Shown here: one piece after another, positions 1 through 7,159 of the stretch
How the letters are laid out: every line of letters begins with the position of its first letter
Position numbering within the stretch: the first letter of the stretch is position 1
Notes under the pieces: model-generated
Databases searched by the model: none
Seen by the model: only the letters and a program-made list of their open reading frames with translations
Told to the model about the DNA's origin: nothing
Made by a program: the position numbers and the translations under genes
Source: an uncultured Eubacteriales bacterium
GTDB taxonomy: Bacteria; Bacillota; Clostridia; Oscillospirales; CAG-272
Reading direction: 5' to 3'
Length of the DNA stretch: 14,050 nt
NCBI GenBank assembly: GCA_900550625.1
Contig: URSW01000023.1
Location: 1 to 14,050 of the forward strand

Positions 1-314
<314 letters not shown>

Positions 315-321
315 TTGTATA

Positions 322-343
322 TATATCCTCACAAGAGGCTATA
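322..343 (-). other. Hairpin in the 16S leader just upstream of the mature 5' end
   Basis: On the minus strand TATA-G-CCTC pairs with GAGG-A-TATA across a 4-nt loop, with one mismatch in the stem. It ends about 8 nt before the inferred 16S 5' end, where leader helices guide pre-16S processing. The structure is seen in the sequence; a processing role is inferred from its position. Confidence 0.45.
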
Positions 344-365
344 CATCAGAGTTGATTCCGCTCTA

Positions 366-379
366 TTGTTTTAAGAGCA
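366..379 (-). promoter_or_regulatory. boxA-like rRNA antitermination element
   Basis: The minus strand reads TGCTCTTAAAACAA, a close match to the E. coli rrn boxA core TGCTCTTTAACAA, and lies between the rRNA promoter and the 16S gene. In this position boxA would recruit NusB/NusE and keep RNA polymerase resistant to Rho. A second weaker candidate, GCTCCTTGAAAATTGAAC, lies at 452-469 and resembles the CTTTGAAAACTGAAC motif common in Firmicute rRNA leaders. Confidence 0.6.
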
Positions 380-496
380 TCTTTTGAAATTCTTTAGAAT
401 TCTTCAGAGCCTCGAGCTTACCTCTTCAGGTTCGCTCTTGTGCTTGTTGTTGTTCAATTTTCAAGGAGCTTGCCGCCTCTCGCGGGCAGCTTTGTT

Positions 497-525
497 ATTA
501 TATCACATCTCCCTCCCCTTGTCAA
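497..525 (-). promoter_or_regulatory. rRNA operon promoter, perfect sigma-A consensus
   Basis: On the minus strand the -35 box TTGACA is at 525-520 and the -10 box TATAAT at 502-497, separated by exactly 17 bp (503-519). Both hexamers match the sigma-A/sigma-70 consensus perfectly. Transcription would start near 490 and run leftward into 16S. The spacer is pyrimidine-rich on the plus strand. Confidence 0.9.
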
Positions 526-557
526 CACCTTTTTTCAATCTTTTTTATCTTTTTTCG
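526..557 (-). promoter_or_regulatory. UP-element-like phased A-tracts upstream of the rRNA promoter
   Basis: Directly upstream of the -35 box, the minus strand carries three runs of six A (plus-strand T runs at 530-535, 541-546 and 550-555). Their centres are about 11 and 9 bp apart, close to one helical turn. AT-rich tracts here normally contact the RNA polymerase alpha C-terminal domains (UP element) and phased A-tracts bend DNA. The function is inferred. Confidence 0.65.
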
Positions 558-595
558 GATTTACTTCTTTTCGCAATCGGTGCGAATTTCCGTTC

Positions 596-624
596 TTGAT
601 ATGCCTCTCTCAACGTGCTATAAT
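596..624 (+). promoter_or_regulatory. Extended -10 promoter for the DUF4186 / PNPOx pair
   Basis: TTGATA at 596-601 and TATAAT at 619-624 are separated by 17 bp, and the bases just before the -10 read TGC, which makes an extended -10 element. Transcription would start near 631, leaving a ~100-nt 5' UTR before the ATG at 732; I see no clear structured element in that UTR. The promoter is divergent from the rRNA promoter, and about 40 bp separate the two promoters' A-tract and -35 elements. Confidence 0.8.
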
Positions 625-719
625 TATCGTTGTACAGGCGGGTACGATCAGGCGATTACCAAATCAAGCCGCAGCCTATCCGAACATTTTATATACCGAC
701 CGGCCGTTCAAAGCTTACC

Positions 720-724
720 GGAGG
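720..724 (+). promoter_or_regulatory. Ribosome binding site that fixes the DUF4186 start
   Basis: GGAGG lies 7 nt before the ATG at 732. An in-frame ATG at 630 lacks any such site and falls at the predicted transcription start, so translation from 732 is much more likely. Confidence 0.8.
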
Positions 725-731
725 AATTCAT

Positions 732-1112
732 ATGCAGACAATAGCCGAAGCTTTGCGGAAGCTTCAAAGCTCAAAATTCCGTTCTTCTTTTCATCTTTCC
801 GAAAGCGATATTGATTATATTGATAAAAAAGGGATGTCGGTCATACGCTCCCACGCGGAGGATTTCATCAGGCTGCGTCTCTCGCCTGCCGTGATTCCGA
901 ACGACGGACGTCAGACACCGATGCGCGGTCACCCGGTATTTACGGCTCAGCACGCCTGTGCATGCTGCTGCCGCGGCTGCCTTTACAAATGGTACAGAAT
1001 TAAGCCGGAGCGCGCACTCACGGACTGCGAGCAGCAGCGGATCGTAAATCTTCTGACGGCATGGATCGAAAACGAATATTCCGAAGCAAAAAACAAGCGC
1101 ACTGCGCGATAA
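732..1112 (+). CDS. DUF4186 family protein
   Basis: A 126-residue protein. I recognise the family from the FRSSFHL-S-DIDYI-KGM N-terminal part (residues ~16-36), the RSHAEDFIR-RL segment (~39-50), PNDGRQTPMRGHPVF (~56-70), and the Cys-rich QHACACCCRGCLYKWY stretch (~73-88). The family is conserved in bacteria but its function is unknown. Its usual length is about 110-130 residues, so this copy appears complete. The Cys cluster (C76, C78, C79, C80, C83 plus C99, with H74 beside it) could bind a metal; that is inference. The frame extends upstream to 630, but the ATG at 732 with its GGAGG site is the likely start. It is followed after 15 nt by a PNPOx-like gene and shares its promoter and terminator. 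No signal peptide or membrane segment is visible, so it should be cytoplasmic. Confidence 0.85.
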   Translation: MQTIAEALRKLQSSKFRSSFHLSESDIDYIDKKGMSVIRSHAEDFIRLRLSPAVIPNDGRQTPMRGHPVFTAQHACACCCRGCLYKWYRIKPERALTDCEQQRIVNLLTAWIENEYSEAKNKRTAR

Positions 1113-1127
1113 ATAAAGGAGGACAAA

Positions 1128-1520
1128 ATGGAGCAAGTATGCAAGTTTCTGAAAGAAGCGGGGACTTATTACCTTGCGACCGCCGAAGGCGATCAACCGC
1201 GTGTCAGACCGTTCGGAACGGCGCACATTTTCGAGGGCAGGCTGTACATTCAGACCGGACGCCGAAAGGATGTTGCAAAGCAGATCGCCGCAAATCCGAA
1301 GGTCGAGCTTTGCGCCTTCATGGGCGGAAAATGGCTGCGTCTTTCCGGCACGCTCGTTGAGGATGACCGCCGCGAGGCTCGGGTATCCATGCTCGAAGCA
1401 TACCCCGAGCTGAAGTCCATGTATGACCCGGACGACGGAAACACAGCGGTATTTTATTTCAAGGATGCGACTGCGGTATTTTCATCATTCACGGAAAACC
1501 CCGTTACGGTGCGGTTCTGA
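1128..1520 (+). CDS. Pyridoxamine 5'-phosphate oxidase-like (PNPOx-like) FMN-binding protein
   Basis: A 130-residue, single-domain split-barrel protein. The N-terminal helix is followed by strand patterns typical of the family: TYYLATAEGDQPRVRPFG (residues ~13-30), RLYIQTGRRKDVAKQI (~38-53), NPKVELCAFMGGKWLRLSGTL (~56-76), and a C-terminal AVFYFKDATAVFSS strand pair. Family members bind FMN or F420 as homodimers and reduce or bind varied substrates. This short clostridial type is not the true PdxH enzyme and its substrate is unknown. The start is well placed, with AAAGGAGG at 1115-1122 and the ATG at 1128. The gene follows the DUF4186 gene by 15 nt and is followed by a strong terminator, so the two form a bicistronic unit. 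Cytoplasmic. Confidence 0.88.
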   Translation: MEQVCKFLKEAGTYYLATAEGDQPRVRPFGTAHIFEGRLYIQTGRRKDVAKQIAANPKVELCAFMGGKWLRLSGTLVEDDRREARVSMLEAYPELKSMYDPDDGNTAVFYFKDATAVFSSFTENPVTVRF

Positions 1521-1544
1521 ACGGGAACAGCAAATCGAAAATTG

Positions 1545-1594
1545 AAAAAGGTACGGATGAAGGTGAACGTATTCACTCGCCGCCGTACCTTTTT
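1545..1594. terminator. Bidirectional intrinsic terminator between convergent genes
   Basis: A perfect 12-bp inverted repeat, AAAAAGGTACGG (1545-1556) with CCGTACCTTTTT (1583-1594), encloses a second small hairpin (GTGAA 1563-1567 with TTCAC 1572-1576). The T run on the plus strand (1590-1594) can end the PNPOx transcript. The T run on the minus strand (1549-1545) can end the phosphoesterase transcript coming from the right, whose stop codon is at 1610-1612. Confidence 0.88.
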
Positions 1595-1609
1595 ATATTG
1601 TCCCGAAAA

Positions 1610-2602
1610 TCATGTCCTTCCGTACACCGCGTCCGATGTTCGTATCATATATGTCTCAGCATGCCACGGATCGTCTTCCCTGATTTCAAAGACACGTCCG
1701 CCGCGCAGAGCGTCGATGCCGTAGCTGCCGTATCCGGCGCAGGCATCCCAGCAAAGTCGGATCCCGCAATACTCCGCTTCGAAATCGTTTTCATGCGTAT
1801 GCCCGCATGAGAGCGTATGTATATCTCCGCGCTGAAGCAGTTCCGCAAAAATGCCGCAATTGAAAGGATACGTCCCGAGCGCTTCGCCGAAGCTTCCGCT
1901 TTTCACGCACGGCTCGGGATTGGCAGCCGCCATGGTGAATTCGTGCGGCGCTATGTGCATGCACATGATTCCGGGAATCTTTCCGCCGTGTTCTTTTTCC
2001 GCGAGGCACGAGGTGTTCCAATACCACATAAGCTGATCAAAATAAAGAAATCCCCACTTCCCGACGGAAAGCGTATTATTCGGAAGAAGAGCCTTTGCGT
2101 ACATATTTCCGCCGGGAACCATAGCGTCAAGCTCTTTGACGCTGTTGTTGGTATCAAGCCCCCAGATATGGAATCTGACCCTGTCGTCCGAATGACCGCA
2201 CACCGGAAGGACAAAATTTGTGGTTCCGTGTATGCCGTCCGTATGCCCGGACAGACAAAGCGGGAAGCTTTCGTAGACCTTCTGCTGTTCAAGCGCTCCG
2301 CACGGAGAGTCGTGGTCATGATTTCCGAAAATATGAGCCCACGGGATCCCCCGTTTTTCTATTTCTCCGGCGAATATATCGAGAAACCTTCTCAGATCGT
2401 CGGTGTTTTTTATCAGATGACCGCAGCAGTTATCTCCGCCGAGCATGACGAAGTCAGGATTTGCCATGTCAAGCAGTTTGCGCACGCTCGCAAGCGAGCG
2501 AGGGTCATAATCGGCGGACTCCTGTATGTCCGACATCATAAGCATACGAAACACGCCGTCCGACGAAAATCTGAGGCGCGGTTTTCCGCATTCGTTCGTC
2601 AT
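1610..2602 (-). CDS. Calcineurin-like metallophosphoesterase
   Basis: A 330-residue protein with the ordered metal-site motifs of the calcineurin-like phosphoesterase superfamily: SDIQ (D25, Q27), GGDN (D57, N58), GNHD (N94, H95), MHIAPHE (H216, H220) and GHTH (H268, H270). The first motif is DxQ instead of the usual DxH. The family hydrolyses phosphomonoesters or diesters with two metal ions. The substrate cannot be read from the sequence. No signal peptide or transmembrane helix is seen, so it is probably cytosolic. The start is supported by a GGAGGA site a few bases upstream. It lies 67 nt downstream of the glycoside-hydrolase-like gene in the same direction, so the two are probably co-transcribed, and it ends at the bidirectional terminator. 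Confidence 0.88.
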   Translation of the reverse strand: MTNECGKPRLRFSSDGVFRMLMMSDIQESADYDPRSLASVRKLLDMANPDFVMLGGDNCCGHLIKNTDDLRRFLDIFAGEIEKRGIPWAHIFGNHDHDSPCGALEQQKVYESFPLCLSGHTDGIHGTTNFVLPVCGHSDDRVRFHIWGLDTNNSVKELDAMVPGGNMYAKALLPNNTLSVGKWGFLYFDQLMWYWNTSCLAEKEHGGKIPGIMCMHIAPHEFTMAAANPEPCVKSGSFGEALGTYPFNCGIFAELLQRGDIHTLSCGHTHENDFEAEYCGIRLCWDACAGYGSYGIDALRGGRVFEIREDDPWHAETYMIRTSDAVYGRT

Positions 2603-2651
2603 TTTCTCCTCCGTTCGGATTCCGGCGCGGTGCGTTCTCGCGTCATGCGAT

Positions 2652-2663
2652 GCGGCGCGCCGC
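2652..2663. repeat. 12-bp GC palindrome in the intergenic gap
   Basis: GCGGCGCGCCGC is a perfect self-complementary sequence in the 67-nt gap between two co-directional minus-strand genes. It has no following T run, so it is not a standard intrinsic terminator. It might form a stabilising or attenuating hairpin in the transcript, or be chance in GC-rich DNA. Confidence 0.35.
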
Positions 2664-2669
2664 CGATCC

Positions 2670-4376
2670 TCAATTGAAATCGTAGATAAAGTCTATGTAA
2701 TTTGCGAGGCAGTATTTCCCGTCCTCCGCTTTCACAAGCACTCCGCAGTCGGTCAGCTCATCCATGATCCGCTCGGAGACATCGGTAAACGCAAATCCCA
2801 TACCGAAATCGGAAGCACCGACGTATACCGGCTCCGCGCATCCGCGCTGACATATTATCATATAATCGATCAGTCGGCGGCGCACAAGCTCGTCTCTGCA
2901 GCCGATCCGCGGGATATCGATTCCGGCGCGGCTGCAGAAATCCTTGACCGCAAACTCCTGCACACGCGCCTCGATCTGTCCGAACTGTCCGATAATCGTA
3001 TTATAATCGGGTACCGGATGCCAGATTCGTGCAAGCTCGGCGGAAAGCTGCTTTTTACCCGCGCCCCCAGCCGATATTTTTTCAAGCTCCGCCATCTTGC
3101 AGCGAAAATGCGCATACTGACGTATCTGATCGATATGCGGGAGCATGAGCTCAAGAATCCGATACGGCTCGACGGGCAGATCGATCGTGGAGTGATTTTT
3201 CCTGTCAAGCGCGGCTTTCTTTATCTCCGCGAGACTTTGTTCCGCACGCTTTTCTATATCCTCGGGGTCGTTTCCGCCGAGAACATATCCGTCCTCTGTC
3301 CACCAATAGCTCGTCCATGTATCACCCGAACGGGCATCGCGTATAAGCTCGAGCGCGCTCAGCACGGTATCGCAGTGTTCGGTGCCGTAAACCATTTCCG
3401 TGATTTCGCGGAGAAGCTCATCGGGATCCCGCGTGGGATCGATCATAAGCTGCGCGCTGCAGTACAGTGAGAAAAGATTGAGAACGTTATACGCCGAAAG
3501 CTCCGCCCAATATTCGGGCACAAGCACATCGTCACCCTGTTCGCGTACCTTATTGTAAACGTCCGAAAGCACGCGGGAATTCACATACATTGACGCAAGC
3601 TGATCTATCTCGTAATCCACCGTATACCAGCCCCACAGTCCGAGTCTGCACCCCGCGTCTCGCACGCCCTGACGGAAGCGCTTTCTCTTTCCTTCCTCGC
3701 GCCACTTCGGAAGGAACGGAAGCTCAAGAAGAAGATAATCGCTGAATCCCGCTTTCACAAGCCGATCCGGAAAATCGTCCTCGCACGCCCATGTATCGAC
3801 GCCCATCCGAACCGACGGATTCCTATCGCGGAACTTCTTTTCGAGAAGTCTTGTAAAAGCGAAGATGTCGCCGGGATCGGTAAGCTCGCCCGGGTCTCTG
3901 AAGTGCGCTATCAGAAGATCGGTGCAGTCCGCCATCTCGGCATAAATGTCGTAGTAGCGTTCAAACGACGCAAAAACCTCGGGATCGTCGTATGCCTTTT
4001 TACCGTCTGCCGCGCGGTATTTTACATCGGGGTCGTTCCATCCGTGTCCGGTGAAGTTTGCCGCCCAAACCCAAAGGGTAAACGTCATGCCCTCTTCGTG
4101 AAGCACTTTCGCATAACGGCGAAACTGCGAATGAACAAATTTGTAAGAGCCGTACGTTCGCCAGCAAAGGCAGCCGTCCGTGACCTGCATTCCGGTAAAT
4201 CCGAAGCTTTTCAGCATACGGACGTAGCTGCGTATCTGCTCGTCCGAGAAAAGCATAATATCGTTTTTACGGCTGACGCTGAAATTGGTAAAAAAGCCTC
4301 TGTTCTGCGTAGGATCCCATGTACAGAAAATCGGCTCGCGTTTCTTTATCCACGGGTTTTCTTTACTGTAATTCAT
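2670..4376 (-). CDS. Putative TIM-barrel glycoside hydrolase-like protein
   Basis: A 568-residue protein with no signal peptide. The N-terminal ~330 residues read like a TIM barrel of the DUF4838 / alpha-glucuronidase / GH20-like kind. Indicators are FGFTGMQVTDG (59-69), TFTLWVWAANF (98-108), IAHFRDPGE (156-164, possible catalytic acids D161 and E164), MGVDTWACEDDFPDRL (191-206) and LLLELPFLPKW (215-225). The stretch around EYWAELSAYNVLNLFSLY (288-305), then AQLMIDP-RDPDELL and VYG, resembles the barrel end of such hydrolases. Residues ~330-480 are helical. The last ~75 residues end in a helix-turn-strand pattern (SERIMDELTDCGVLVKAEDG, 534-553) that recalls a winged helix. An AAGGAGA site supports the ATG. 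It lies just downstream of the long operon's terminator and 67 nt before the phosphoesterase gene. Exact family and substrate are unknown. It would act on imported oligosaccharides if it is a hydrolase. Confidence 0.6.
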   Translation of the reverse strand: MNYSKENPWIKKREPIFCTWDPTQNRGFFTNFSVSRKNDIMLFSDEQIRSYVRMLKSFGFTGMQVTDGCLCWRTYGSYKFVHSQFRRYAKVLHEEGMTFTLWVWAANFTGHGWNDPDVKYRAADGKKAYDDPEVFASFERYYDIYAEMADCTDLLIAHFRDPGELTDPGDIFAFTRLLEKKFRDRNPSVRMGVDTWACEDDFPDRLVKAGFSDYLLLELPFLPKWREEGKRKRFRQGVRDAGCRLGLWGWYTVDYEIDQLASMYVNSRVLSDVYNKVREQGDDVLVPEYWAELSAYNVLNLFSLYCSAQLMIDPTRDPDELLREITEMVYGTEHCDTVLSALELIRDARSGDTWTSYWWTEDGYVLGGNDPEDIEKRAEQSLAEIKKAALDRKNHSTIDLPVEPYRILELMLPHIDQIRQYAHFRCKMAELEKISAGGAGKKQLSAELARIWHPVPDYNTIIGQFGQIEARVQEFAVKDFCSRAGIDIPRIGCRDELVRRRLIDYMIICQRGCAEPVYVGASDFGMGFAFTDVSERIMDELTDCGVLVKAEDGKYCLANYIDFIYDFN

Positions 4377-4450
4377 GCCTGTCTCCTTGAATTCGGAAGT
4401 TATTTTCTTTTTGCCGGCTGTCCGGATTCTCCGAAAAGCCCGTATTATTC

Positions 4451-4479
4451 AAAAGGCACTTGCGGGGCAAGTGCCTTTT
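4451..4479 (-). terminator. Intrinsic terminator of the long operon
   Basis: A perfect 13-bp inverted repeat, AAAAGGCACTTGC (4451-4463) and GCAAGTGCCTTTT (4467-4479), has a 3-nt loop. It begins 2 nt beyond the ABC permease stop codon (4482-4484). On the minus strand the stem ends in TTTT. It separates the nine-gene run from the glycoside-hydrolase/phosphoesterase pair. I see no convincing promoter for that pair in 4377-4450, so partial read-through is possible. Confidence 0.88.
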
Positions 4480-4481
4480 AT

Positions 4482-6188
4482 TCAGCTTTTGATCTCTTTC
4501 TTTCTGAATACCGCAAGAGCGATAATGTACATTGCAAGCGTATGAAGCGCTATGATTATCACGCCCGCAAGCAGACTTATATCGGAATATACCGCAGCAT
4601 CCGGGCTGAAGATCATCGGACGGTAAATAAACCGATCGATGGGAGAGACAAGCAAATTCCCGAGATTAAGATACGGGAGCACGGTAAAGCGCAGGAATGA
4701 AAATTTTTCGATCAGGCTGAGCGCAATCGTCTGCACAACGCCCGAGAACATATCGACGATGAACGGCAGAACAGCAGCAACAGCGATCTTCTCCGTTACC
4801 GTCGCCATCATAAAGGCAATCGATATTATAAACATTCCCGAGAAAAGCGGAAGGATCAGCTTCAGTGCGCCGTAAACAAGCGCCGGTACCTCGATCACTC
4901 CGGACGAATACATGAGTTCGGGAACGAACGCATCCGACACACCGAAAAGTGCGATCGAAATGCCGTACACAAGCACAAATCCGACGATGCTGATGAGAAT
5001 TGCGCACGTCATAAGTGCGAGAAACTTAGATATTATTATCTTTGATCTCGTTTTCGGTCTTATGAGAAGGAGACGTATTGTTCCGTTGGAATACTCTCCG
5101 GCAATCAGCGTAACCGTGATGATGATCATAACGATAACGGTTATTGCCGCCGCAGTTCCGAGGCTGCCGTACACCGTTGACTTCGTCGAATTCTGAACGT
5201 AATCGGAAAGCGGGATCTTGTTATCCAGGCTGTATTGAACCGTTATCGCCGCCTCGCGGGCACGCGACTGTGTTTTTTCGCATTCCCGCTTATACTGCTC
5301 GTAGGTCCTGTCTCCGTAATCCTCCGAAATAAACGTCTTTTCGTCCTCGACGCATGATTCCCGGAGAGTAGAGAACACCATCGGCAGACAGCCTTCTATC
5401 TCGGAGAACATCCAGTCCTCTTCATCTTTATCCGCTTCGGCAAATGCCTTGTACGCGCTTATCTGATATTCGGCGATCTCAACATCGGCTTTTGCGCGGT
5501 TGAAGGCGCCGAGATATGCGGAATTCTTTCCGTCGCCGTAGTTTGCGCTTGCCTCCGCACGTTGAAGCTTTGCGGCTTCGAGCGTCTTTTTCGCGCTGTC
5601 CGCGCGGCTCAGTGCGTATTCCTTCACCGACTGCTCGGTGATGTTGTACTCAAGCTCCGCAAGGTCGGCTTTCGCTTTTTCAAGCTCTTTCGTAAAGTCA
5701 ATATCATCCGCCGTGATCTCTTCATAAGAAGGGGACACCGCAGCCGGACCGTCGTGCAGCATACCGTCCTCTGTATAGACATCGGTTTCGCTCGGAGTTT
5801 CAAAAAGCCAGCCGAACAGAGATGCGACGGTCTGTGCGTCCGTCCTTCCGGAGGTGACCTCTTCGCAGGCATACTGCTTCATTTTGAGATCGCGGTAACT
5901 GCCGCAGTAGCGGCTGTACCGCCAGCTGTTCTGCGAAATTTCGTTATCACGGAAGAAATCCCGAGTATCTCTTTCCGCATAAAAATACACCTTCACTTCC
6001 GCGTCGGCATCGTCATCGGGAACATAATAATACTCGTCGTAGCCGCCGTTTTCGCTCCTGCTTATGATGTAGGTAAAGCAAGGCGGCACCGCGATCAGCA
6101 GCACGGCAATTATAAGGATGATCTTATTTGCGACAGGTCGGAAAATTTTGATACTTTCGTTTTTCCATAATCCGAGCATACCTTTCAC
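4482..6188 (-). CDS. ABC-2 type transporter permease with large extracytoplasmic loop
   Basis: A 568-residue membrane protein paired with the ATPase upstream. One membrane segment (about 21-42) is followed by a ~300-residue hydrophilic region (43-340) and then about five more segments (343-363, 389-416, ~437-462, ~466-495, 538-561). The first cytoplasmic loop after TM2 carries GEYSNGTIRLLLIRPKTR (364-381), typical of ABC-2 permeases of the BcrB/NatB type. The large loop is acidic and Tyr-rich at 48-70 (DEYYYVPDDDADAE) and has a likely coiled coil around 165-255. By the positive-inside pattern it faces outside. The start is GTG at 6188: its GTGA overlaps the ATPase stop by 4 nt, and GGGAGG at 6198-6203 sits 9 nt upstream. 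The next ATG, three codons in, would be too far from that site. It probably exports a substrate; the substrate is unknown. Confidence 0.88.
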   Translation of the reverse strand: MKGMLGLWKNESIKIFRPVANKIILIIAVLLIAVPPCFTYIISRSENGGYDEYYYVPDDDADAEVKVYFYAERDTRDFFRDNEISQNSWRYSRYCGSYRDLKMKQYACEEVTSGRTDAQTVASLFGWLFETPSETDVYTEDGMLHDGPAAVSPSYEEITADDIDFTKELEKAKADLAELEYNITEQSVKEYALSRADSAKKTLEAAKLQRAEASANYGDGKNSAYLGAFNRAKADVEIAEYQISAYKAFAEADKDEEDWMFSEIEGCLPMVFSTLRESCVEDEKTFISEDYGDRTYEQYKRECEKTQSRAREAAITVQYSLDNKIPLSDYVQNSTKSTVYGSLGTAAAITVIVMIIITVTLIAGEYSNGTIRLLLIRPKTRSKIIISKFLALMTCAILISIVGFVLVYGISIALFGVSDAFVPELMYSSGVIEVPALVYGALKLILPLFSGMFIISIAFMMATVTEKIAVAAVLPFIVDMFSGVVQTIALSLIEKFSFLRFTVLPYLNLGNLLVSPIDRFIYRPMIFSPDAAVYSDISLLAGVIIIALHTLAMYIIALAVFRKKEIKS

Positions 6189-7132
6189 AGTCCTACACCT
6201 CCCGCATCGTTCTTTGTGATTTCCATAAACGCATCCTCAAGGGATTTCGTTTCCGGAATCATCGAGTAAATACGCACTCCCGCCGAGGTAAGCATCGATG
6301 CGGCATCCGCCGCGCCCTCGTGCGAGAGATCGGCAAATGTCTTTTCGCCCTCCGACGACGCCTCAAATCCGACGGACGAAAGTATTTCCGCGGTCTTCGC
6401 TCCGTCGTCCGTGACAAAGGTATAGCGAAGTTTTTCGCCGACGGACGATGAATGCACATCGTCCATAGTCATGTTTCCGACGACGACTCCGCGGTCGATG
6501 ACGCATACGCGGTCGCACATAAGCTCAAGCTCGGCGAGCATATGGCTCGACACAAAGACCGAGCAGCCCTTATTGTGCGCAAGATCCTTGAAAATGTCGC
6601 GCAGCTCCTTGATACCTGACGGGTCGAGTCCGTTCGTCGGCTCATCGAGAATGAGAAGTTTCGGCTTGTGAATTATTGCCTGCGCAATGCCGAGGCGCTG
6701 TCTCATGCCGAGGGAATATTTCGATATCCGATCGTCGATTCTTTCCTCAAGGCGGACGGTCTTTATAACCTCCTCAATACGTTCGGTAGGAACATCATCA
6801 TACATTCGCGTATACTGCATGAGATTCTCGCGTCCGGTGAGATACTTGTACATCTCGGGGTTTTCGATTATTCCGCCGACATTGCGCATTGCCTTTTCAA
6901 AGTCGCGGCGGACATCGTACCCGCATATTTTTATCTCACCCTTCTGAATATTCAGAAGTCCGAGGATAAGCTTTATGGTCGTCGTCTTTCCCGAGCCGTT
7001 CGGTCCGAGGAATCCGAAAACCTCGCCGGAATTCACGCTCAGATTGATGTCGCAGAGAATATTGCGGCCGCCGAGAGATTTCGTGAGTCCTTTTATTTCA
7101 AGGACTTCGGCGGCGGAGTTTGCGTCGGTCAT
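6185..7132 (-). CDS. ABC transporter ATP-binding protein (BcrA/NatA-like)
   Basis: A 315-residue ABC ATPase with all core motifs: Walker A GPNGSGKTT (43-51), a Glu-type Q-loop region IIENPEMY (88-95) as in bacitracin-resistance type ATPases, signature YSLGMRQR (139-146), Walker B LLILDEP (159-165) and switch SSH (195-197). The ~100 residues after the core form a C-terminal extension common in ABC-2 exporter ATPases. A site AAGGAG lies 8-9 nt before the ATG. It follows the Gfo/Idh gene by 27 nt and overlaps the permease gene by 4 nt (GTGA), so the two form a transporter in the membrane with the ATPase on the cytoplasmic face. Such transporters are usually exporters of peptides, lipids or ions, not sugar importers. 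Its placement at the end of a catabolic operon is therefore unusual. Confidence 0.94.
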   Translation of the reverse strand: MTDANSAAEVLEIKGLTKSLGGRNILCDINLSVNSGEVFGFLGPNGSGKTTTIKLILGLLNIQKGEIKICGYDVRRDFEKAMRNVGGIIENPEMYKYLTGRENLMQYTRMYDDVPTERIEEVIKTVRLEERIDDRISKYSLGMRQRLGIAQAIIHKPKLLILDEPTNGLDPSGIKELRDIFKDLAHNKGCSVFVSSHMLAELELMCDRVCVIDRGVVVGNMTMDDVHSSSVGEKLRYTFVTDDGAKTAEILSSVGFEASSEGEKTFADLSHEGAADAASMLTSAGVRIYSMIPETKSLEDAFMEITKNDAGGVGL

Positions 7133-7159
7133 GGCGGGATACTCCTTTACGGTTAATGT

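Larger units (their letters stand above)
315..490 (-). other. 16S rRNA leader transcript (no protein gene)
   Basis: This roughly 175-nt segment between the predicted transcription start near 490 and the 16S gene is more AT-rich than the surrounding coding DNA. It holds the boxA-like element, the processing hairpin, and a short AATTCT/AGAATT inverted repeat at 388-401. Short open frames cross it on the plus strand, but they have no ribosome site and no recognisable product, so I do not call a gene here. Confidence 0.7.

Noticed and set aside
630..731. Upstream in-frame extension of the DUF4186 gene
   Set aside because: The ATG at 630 coincides with the predicted transcription start and has no ribosome site. 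The extra 34 residues do not match the family, while the ATG at 732 has GGAGG at good spacing.
1817..3470. Plus-strand open frames of ~286 and ~314 codons
   Set aside because: They are antisense shadows of the phosphoesterase and glycoside-hydrolase-like genes, with Arg/His-rich composition, no ribosome sites and no family motifs.
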